The translations under genes and the position numbers were made by a program. From assembly GCA_028571685.1 (NCBI GenBank), contig CM053143.1:50461208-50525207 (forward strand): DNA of 64,000 nucleotides. Reading direction: 5' to 3'. The notes beneath the pieces were generated by a model. The model was not told the origin of the DNA and did no database searches. It worked only from the letters and a program-made list of their open reading frames with translations. This DNA is from Heterohyrax brucei (taxonomy: Eukaryota; Chordata; Mammalia; Hyracoidea; Procaviidae). This document shows positions 57,316-64,000 of the stretch, piece by piece (positions within the stretch are counted from its first letter, which is position 1; each line of letters starts with the position of its first letter).

Positions 57316-57521
57316 GACTCCCTGGGTGGTGCAAATGGTTAGTGTGTTTGCTCCTAACAGAGGGGTTGTTGGTTAGAGTCCACCCAGAAGCATCTTGTAA
57401 GAAAGACCTAACAATCTGCTTTTGAGAAATTAGCCATTGAAAATCCTTTGGGACACAGTCCAACCCTGACAGCATAGGATCATACAAGTTGAAATAAACT
57501 CACCAGCAACTGGTTTGGTTT
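57316..57521 (+). repeat. AfroSINE (long subfamily), sense
   Basis: gactccctgggtggtgcaaa, ttggttagagtccacccaga, aacaatctgcttttgagaaa, cattgaaaatcctttgggac and the tail agttgaaataaactcaccag. It is the clearest long-subfamily example in the window. Confidence 0.9.
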
Positions 57522-57654
57522 GACTGGTTGTTCTCCATGTAAGCCCCCTCTTCTTCTTGTGGACCCTCATTGGCTCCTTTCTCTGAGTTCATTCTGCTGC
57601 ATAAACCATTCCTAAATGGGAGTTTCTTCCTAATTGTCAACTGATGAATTCTGA

Positions 57655-57845
57655 GAAATGATTAGTAGCAATATGACCTTGGGAAAAATACTTAACCTGT
57701 CTAAGCCTTAGTTTCCTTATATACAAAATAGGGCACATAACAATGATGTTACTCTCTTGTGAGAAATTCATAATATTTTATATTTAAAGTGTTTAGCACA
57801 GACTGTGACTCACACGAGTACTCCATAAATAGTGGTGGTGATGGC
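57655..57845 (+). repeat. MIR, sense
   Basis: caatatgaccttgggaaaaa, taagccttagtttccttata, tttaaagtgtttagcacaga and gagtactccataaatagtgg are MIR blocks in order. Confidence 0.75.
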
Positions 57846-57849
57846 AATA

Positions 57850-59070
57850 GTCGTGGTACTTGGTACGTATACCCTGCCCACAACAGTATCTGTATCTCCC
57901 AAGTCCAACACAGTTATAAGTATTTAAATCCTATAGAGAAAGAAGTTTCAGATTCAGAGGTTGAAAAAAGATAGTCACTTAATGTATAAAAATGGCCAGC
58001 ATTTACACACTGCCAATGAAGCACTTTCTTTTTCGGCACCTGGGATCATCCGGGGCAAGCAAGTCACAATAGACATTACACAGCCCTGTCCAAAAAAAGC
58101 TTATGGTTTGTGGAGAACAAATATAAAAAAATAATTACTAAAACCATCACTCTGCACTGAAGTCTTATGTACAACAAAAGGTGATGAGATGATTCAGAAG
58201 GATGAAATCTTCTTAAGAGAATAAGAAATGAGGTTGCAAAGAAGATGAATTTTCAGTTGGGTCTTGAAGGATGACTAGGAGTTTTCTAAGCAGAAAATAG
58301 GAGAACATATACGTCAGGCAGAGAAAAATGGGAAGTAAGAGAGAACAATTAACAAGAACACTTCCAGAGAGCATAAGAAAAAACACTGAAATCATTAAAA
58401 CAAATTAAACCCACTTCAGCAAGGGGAAAAAGTCAGAGGCTGTGGACCACAGCCACCTGCACTGAGTCATCAACCACCAACTTTATCTGGTTCTACTGCA
58501 AAGTGATTTCAGGTTTGCACTAAACAATTCATTCTTATTTCAACAGACATGATGCCTTGAGAATTCACTGAAAGCCACGGAGCAGTCAATACTAATCAGG
58601 TAATATGCACTGGCCCTGAGGTAACAAAACATCCAGTATCCCAATGTATGAATTCATACTTAATCAATACTGCCTTACATGAGTGGAGGGTTTTTTTTTT
58701 GTTTCCACACTGCAAGCATTTTAGTGAGATGCTGAGAAAAATCAATAACTTATTAAATGCTAGTTACCTCATTAAAACAGACTATTAATCACTTTTGTTG
58801 TTACTATATTAGATCCACAGATCTGATTTTATGTATTTTGTAGTGGTATGCATCCTTGCAGGTTTACTCTATTCATTAGAGGAAATGATAGAGTTCATGC
58901 TGACAATGCAATTGAGAATAAAGCTTTAATTTAGGGATCACTCTACGCTTGCAGAATGACCACACACTGCAGTCGAAACGTGGTCGCTACAGGAAATGGA
59001 CTCCTTGTGCATTATTGAGAGAAAAAAATCCAAAGTTGAAAAAAGGGAAGTCTACGGTATTGTGTGGGCA
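57850..59070. other. Unassigned stretch
   Basis: AT-rich. No gene, and no repeat that I can name. Confidence 0.35.
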
Positions 59071-59071
59071 A

Positions 59072-59420
59072 ACAATAGTGAATATACCATGGGCTGTCAG
59101 AATAAAGAACAAATGTCTTAGAAGACATGCAATTAGAATTTTTCTTAGACATGAAGATGGCTAGACATCAGCTTGCTTACTATGGACATATCATCAGGGA
59201 AGACCAGTCACCATAAAAGGACATCATGGTTGGTAAACAGACGGTGAGCAAAAACAAGGGAAAATACCAAAGAGATGAACTGACACACAGCCAAAACAAT
59301 GGACTTAGACATGCCAATGATCATGAAGATAGCACACATGGGGGAGCATTGTGTTCTGTTATACGTAAGATTGCTGTGAGTCACAACCAACTTGACATCA
59401 CTAACAACAACTTATGGTAT
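59072..59420 (+). mobile_element. RTE/BovB-like LINE 3' end, sense (fragment 5)
   Basis: This is the sense counterpart of the four antisense RTE fragments: gtgaatataccatgggctgt, cagcttgcttactatggaca, tatcatcagggaagaccagt, and the 3' end attgctgtgagtcacaacca, cttgacatcactaacaacaa. The final bases show the tail shared with AfroSINEs followed by the ACAACAA terminus typical of the RTE. Confidence 0.85.
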
Positions 59421-59534
59421 TGCTAAATGCTATAACTTTAGTTGGGAGAGGTCAACATTTAATTGTTAGAAGCAGGGGTTACTTTATGTTACTGAAATAA
59501 CAATAATCATGTGCTGTATTTCCTGCAATATTTT

Positions 59535-60787
59535 TTCTTTTTTATTTAACATGACTGAGTGAAAATGTACAATTACATGCCCACCTATATGCAGCTTCCA
59601 CTGCTCTCCATATCCAGTGACAGCACACTATTCCTCTCTGCTCCATACATATCTCAACCTCCCAACAGCCTCCTTTCCACTCCTCTCCACCCACTCTCCT
59701 TCCTCCAGCCAGAGGTCAGCAGGATGATATCCTATAGATGTATGGAACCATAAAGTGCAACCAGTATATGGTCACTCTGCATTGCCAAGTCCAATCCATT
59801 CCTGTCCAAAGAGTGGACCTTCATTATAATTTATGGGTAAGGGCAGCATCAGGGCCAGGGGCCATGCTCTCAGGGGAACCCCAAAACCGCTGGACCATCA
59901 ATTGAGGTCTTTTAGTGGAGATCTCAGGATGCACTCCTTTTTATTCTTGTGTTGCCAGTGAGACTCAACCTAGTGAGCTCCATCGTGGCTATCACTGGTG
60001 GTGGCCAGGCACCATCCAGTTCTTCCGGTCCCAAGTCGATGAAGGCACCCACTGTTGCGGGTCTCTGTGTCTTCTAGGTTGTCTTTACCGCATGTCATTT
60101 TGGTCCTCGGTGAGCATCCGTTCCTGCTGAGTTGGGACCATTTGCTGTGTCCTTGGATGGCAGCTTGGCAGCTTTTAAGACCCCAGACGCCACTCACCAA
60201 TGTGGGGTGCAGAGAGCTCTCTTAGCAAAATGCTAGTTGTGCCAATTGGCCTCGATTTTGCCTAAGAGCATGGTCCCCTGCCCCCTGCCCCAGCTACTCT
60301 ATCCTTGCAATATTGGGTTAAGATGGAAGGAATACTCAAGTTATGCTGAAGTCCACTTAATGTTGTTCTTGTTTCTAATGTGTGCTAGCAACGCTTTCTC
60401 CCAACCAGATTTCTAGCAACTATCTAAACTAAACCCTCCCCCCCTCACCCTCTCTCCCTACCCTCCCTTGCAGCTGTCAAAGAGTCTTTTCTTCTATACA
60501 CAAGTCTGTTTTGGAGATCTTATCGTAGAGGTCTCATACAGTATTTGTCCCTTTGTCGCTGACTACTTTCACTCAACATAATGTCTTCCAGTTGAAACCA
60601 GGTTAGGAGATGTTTCCTGGAATCATCGTTATTCTTTATCATTGTGTAGTGCTCCATTGAGTATATGTATCATAGTTTACCTATCCATTCTTCTGTTGTT
60701 GGGCATCTGGGCTGATTCCATCTTTTTGCTATCATGGTCTGTGCTGTGATAAACATTCTCGTGCATGTGTCTGTTGGTGTGAAAGGC
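59535..60787 (-). mobile_element. L1, antisense, 5'-truncated, young, perfect TSD
   Basis: A 17-bp perfect duplication (atttcctgcaatatttt) at 59,518-59,534 and 60,788-60,804 brackets it. The minus strand holds the last part of ORF2 (about 60,787-60,545: QSxLSR-type sequence, IAKRW region) and the whole 3' UTR, nearly identical in order to 40,090-41,070. The poly(A) end is the T-rich start at 59,535. About 1.25 kb. Confidence 0.93.
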
Positions 60788-60878
60788 ATTTCCTGCAATA
60801 TTTTGACCATCATCCTGTGACATCAGGAAATAGAACTATGTACATTTCCAGGTTTAAGACAGCCTGAGCAATGGTGCA

Positions 60879-61293
60879 TGTCTCAGTCACCTAGTGCGAC
60901 TGTAACAGAAATACCACAAGTGGATGGCTTTAACAAAGAGAAATGGTTTTCCCACAGAAAAGTAGGCTAGAAGTCCAAATTCAGGGAATCAGCTCCAGGG
61001 GAAGGCTTTCAGTATTGGCTCTGGAGGAAGGCCTTCGTCATCAATATTGCTCTGGACTGGGAGATTCCAAGGCACAGGGACCCTGGGTCCAAAGGACGTA
61101 CTCTGCTCCAGGTACTGCTTCTTTACTGATGGTATGAGGTACTCAACTCTCTACTTGTTTCTCTTTCCATTATATCCCAAGAGATAGACTAGAGACTTAC
61201 ATATTGAGTCTTGCCCCACCAACTCAACTGCCACCCATCTTCACTCATTGACATCACAGAGTCAGGGTTTACAGCATGGAAGAATCCATCACA
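60879..61293 (-). mobile_element. Solo LTR (afrotherian ERVL-MaLR-like), antisense
   Basis: On the minus strand it starts tgtgatggattcttccatgc and ends with the family terminus. 5-bp flanks gtgca and gtaca (4 of 5) at 60,874-60,878 and 61,294-61,298. It is collinear with the split LTR at 33,492-41,191, including tcccaagagatagact-like internal sequence. No internal genes. Confidence 0.82.
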
Positions 61294-61299
61294 GTACAC

Positions 61300-62405
61300 G
61301 TTAATATATTTACTGCAAAATAAAAAAGATGTAGTCTTAGTACATTCCTCAGAAAATGAAGATACCTGTTGAACTGCTAGTGGGTTTATTTATCTAGAGA
61401 CAGTTAAATTTTTAATCTTTTTAAATAAAAATTTCAAAAATTGTGCTTTCCAATGCTATGCTGCCATCATTTTCTTTGAATATGGAGAAAGTTTGAGTTA
61501 CATGTATATTACCACAAACCTAAGCAGAGTTTGTGCTGCCCGCTGCAAACAGCCAATCTTTGAGACAGAGGTGAGATGAGAAGCAAGATGTACCGGTACC
61601 TAAGGAGGCGGAGGCTATAGATTTCTCCAAGTCAGTCTCCCCAAAATGGAGACTAGCTGGAAGTTTTATAGAAAAAGAGGATAAGGTTTTATGAGTCCTG
61701 GGGATTTTTAGAATGTTAATTCTTCTTTAGGTGGTCACTGTCGTCATGTCCCAGATATATTGATATCTTAATTGGTAATTTGGGTCCAGAGGTGTTCTGG
61801 CTGTTATATAAGTTCCTGATCACAAGACAAATTTCTTATATGGTTTTTAGGTTATGTATCACTTGTTTTTTCCACAGTCCTAAGGAGAACATAGGTTAAT
61901 CTTTAACTTGAGAGAAACTAAAGGAAACAATGGACTCTGCTTGGAGACAGAATCAAGAAACAATGGCAGTTGTGTTCAAGATGTGGTCACTTACAGCACA
62001 CTGCCTGTTCCATGTACATGAATTTGTGAGTAAGTTACTCTTCTTACTGATGGAAATTCCCCCTTACTTAAAAAGTAGGGTCAGCATTATTCAAGCTAAA
62101 CTTGGAAAATGCTGAGTTAAACAAAATGACCTCATTAAATTACTTAGGATGCAGGTACTGTCTACCAATCTTTGTATAGAGTTTCTAAAAATAATTAAGA
62201 AAGAGTGATAATTAAACCCAAACAATAGAAAATGGCCATTTTACTGGGAAGGTAAGTATTTGTGTACTTTTTCTAAGAGCTTCCACATAGTAGTCTTCTC
62301 AACATGTTGCTTGATATGGTAGAGAGAACAGAGATACTGCAATTATTAGTTCTGGGTTCAATTCATGTCTAAGTCACTCTTAAAGTGTGTTCTCAGGCAA
62401 TCACT
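61300..62405. other. Unassigned stretch
   Basis: 61,530-61,880 reads somewhat like an old LTR or LINE 5' region but could not be placed. No exon recognised. Confidence 0.35.
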
Positions 62406-62408
62406 TCA

Positions 62409-62941
62409 TGTTGTAGATTAAGTTGTGTCCCCTCAAAATGTGAGTAAACTTGACTAGGACATGATTCCCAGTATTGTGCATTTATCCTTTATTTCATGAT
62501 CTGATGTGATTCTCCTGGGTGTTATAAATTCTGGCCTCTATGCCTGTGGCTATAATCCTATTGGAGAATGAGCTCTCCATTCATGTTAATGAGGCAGGAC
62601 GTACACCTCAAGATTAAGTTGTTTCTTGGATCCATCTCTTTTCTGATATAAAAGAGAGAAGTGAGCAGAGAAGACAGGGACCTCCTACTATCAAAAAAGA
62701 GGATCCCACACTGGAATACGTCTTTTGGACCCACAGTTCCTGTGCTGAGAAACTCTTAGATCAGGAGAAGATTGATGACAAGGACCTTCCTTCCTCCATA
62801 GCCCACAGAGACAACTGACACCTTCCCCTGGAACTGACACCCTGAATTTCTACTTATCGCCTCCTGTGAGAGAATAAATTTTTGCTTGTTCAAGTCATTT
62901 GCGTATTGTATTTCAATTATGGCAGTGCTAGTTAATGAAGA
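62409..62941 (+). mobile_element. Solo LTR (afrotherian ERVL-MaLR-like), sense
   Basis: It begins tgttgtagattaagttgtgt and keeps the family blocks: agggacctcctactatcaaa, gaagattgatgacaaggacc and cttcccctggaactgacacc, with gagaataaattt near the end. It ends near ggcagtgctagttaatgaag. It is more diverged than the LTR at 44,041; TSD unclear. Confidence 0.8.
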
Positions 62942-63499
62942 TACTTTGTTTCTATAAGTTGCTTTCTTCAGATATTAAAATAGAGGTAAATAAGAAACCC
63001 AATCCAGCAACTGAAAGTTAAAGTAATTCTGACATTTAGTTGTATCCCTTAAAGGACATTAGAAGAAATCTATTTTGTAATTCATAGCACCATTTCTTAT
63101 AATTCCCTTATTGTGCTTCTCAGATTCTTTCATATTCCATGGTTCTTTTAAAATCTGTCGCTTTGTAAACTCCTTACTGTTAAATCTGTATTCAACTTCC
63201 CTCCAATACCAAGACTCAAGACTTGTCTTTATCTATCTCTTCCAGTACACTCTGTCTACCACTTGGTTTCCTCAAGTTCTTTACTACATATATCATTTTA
63301 GCCTCTCTTCATGCCTCTATAGAGACATCATTCAGCTCTCTACAGCTAAGCCTACAAGGAAGAATCCATCAGGTAAGAATAGTGCACATGCCCTCTCTCA
63401 CCCACAAGTGAGTGGCATGGAGTAAAGACAGGAGGTAGACAGCATTCATATATTAGTGATTTTTATCCCTTTTATATTTTAGTATTTTTACCCTAGCTA
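62942..63499. other. Unassigned stretch containing the first copy of a 46-bp direct repeat
   Basis: The segment 63,358-63,403 recurs at 63,953-63,998 near the window end. Otherwise nothing is recognised. Confidence 0.45.
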
Positions 63500-63706
63500 A
63501 CAAAAAACCAAACCCATCACCGTCAAGCTGAATTCTGACCACAACAACGCCACAGGATGGGGTACAACTGCCCCATAGGGTTTCTAAGGATCCCAGTCTT
63601 TATGGAAGCTGACTGCCACATCTTTCTTCCATGGAGCCTAAGACAGTTGAACCACTGACCATTTGATCAGCAACCTAGTATTTAACCACTGCACCACCTG
63701 GGCTCC
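63500..63706 (-). repeat. AfroSINE (long subfamily), antisense, perfect 14-bp TSD
   Basis: aaacccatcaccgtcaagct, ccccatagggtttctaagga, ctttatggaagctgactgcc, then cattgatcag-like head, ending accactgcaccacctgggct. The duplication ttttaccctagcta lies at 63,486-63,499 and 63,707-63,720. Confidence 0.93.
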
Positions 63707-64000
63707 TTTTACCCTAGCTAGGGTTCTGTATATTATTTTACTGTCTTTTAAATTTTAACATAGTTAATTATTATTATTGTTATTTTTCAAAATAAACTAA
63801 CCAAGGAAAAGTGGACCAATTAATCTGGGGTGGTAAATAGAAAGTGAGCTTTATTTCTACTACTCTATATTATAAACAGTTGTTTGCAAGGTATCTCTGG
63901 AAGCGTTTCTGAGAAACAAATCTAAGGGTAAATACATCAGAGAAATGCATAAGGAAAAATCCATCAGGCAAGAACTGTGCACACGCACTCTCTCACCCCC

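Noticed and set aside
60879-62941. LTRs at 60,879 and 62,409 as a pair
   Set aside because: They are in opposite orientations and differ in divergence, and no retroviral coding sequence lies between them.
4010-63720. tRNA genes suggested by B-box-like motifs
   Set aside because: The motifs sit in SINE heads; none has a complete, paired tRNA cloverleaf that I could read.
1-64000. CRISPR arrays, operons, insertion sequences or other prokaryotic systems
   Set aside because: No regular short repeats with unique spacers, no ribosome-binding sites with packed genes; all evidence points to mammalian repeats.

Overview
The window is mammalian nuclear DNA made almost entirely of transposable-element layers. 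No host protein-coding exon, rRNA or tRNA gene can be supported. The repeats point to an afrotherian, most likely a paenungulate such as an elephant or sirenian. The SINEs are AfroSINE-type: a tRNA-like head, then a 3' tail with the motif gtcggaatcgactcgacgg. That tail is shared with RTE/BovB-like LINEs that are also present. The L1s share a lineage-specific 3' UTR, and the solo LTRs begin with a TGTTATGGATTGAATTGTGT-like sequence. MIR and MLT1 copies give the older mammal-wide background. Every identification rests on reading and recall; no database search was run.

Layout. 1-2.0 kb holds head-to-head fragments of old L1. 2.0-6.5 kb is a TG/TA microsatellite, unassigned sequence and a SINE nested in a SINE. 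6.5-18.9 kb is an old L1 3' UTR, many SINEs (two cases of nesting), MIRs, an MLT1 LTR and a solo LTR lying inside a SINE. 18.9-21.0 kb is a 5'-truncated, internally deleted L1 with target-site duplications (TSDs). 21.6-30.1 kb carries four antisense RTE/BovB-like fragments. 31.4-49.3 kb is one old antisense L1, about 8 kb once its insertions are removed. It has been entered by a minus-strand LTR that itself holds a 7.2-kb, nearly full-length L1, by two plus-strand solo LTRs, by a palindromic mariner derivative and by SINEs. 49.3-52.7 kb is SINEs and another L1 3' UTR. 52.7-55.5 kb is the most repeat-poor, CpG-bearing stretch. 55.5-64 kb holds old LTRs, SINEs, a sense RTE 3' end, a young antisense L1 with a 17-bp TSD, two solo LTRs, and a SINE with a 14-bp TSD.

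How the parts work together. L1 ORF1/ORF2 made the L1 copies. The SINEs carry the same 3' tail as the RTE elements, so RTE reverse transcriptase is their likely mobiliser. All LTRs found are solitary, with no retroviral genes between them. The nearly complete L1 (33,899-41,081) has a recognisable 5' UTR, ORF1, long inter-ORF spacer, endonuclease, reverse transcriptase and cysteine-rich region, and a G-rich 3' UTR, but both ORFs are broken. The most unusual structures are the 560-bp foldback mariner built from two inverted copies of a transposase 3' end, the repeated 5' UTRs of two L1s of different age, and a 75-bp near-identical inverted duplication inside the old L1 3' UTR.
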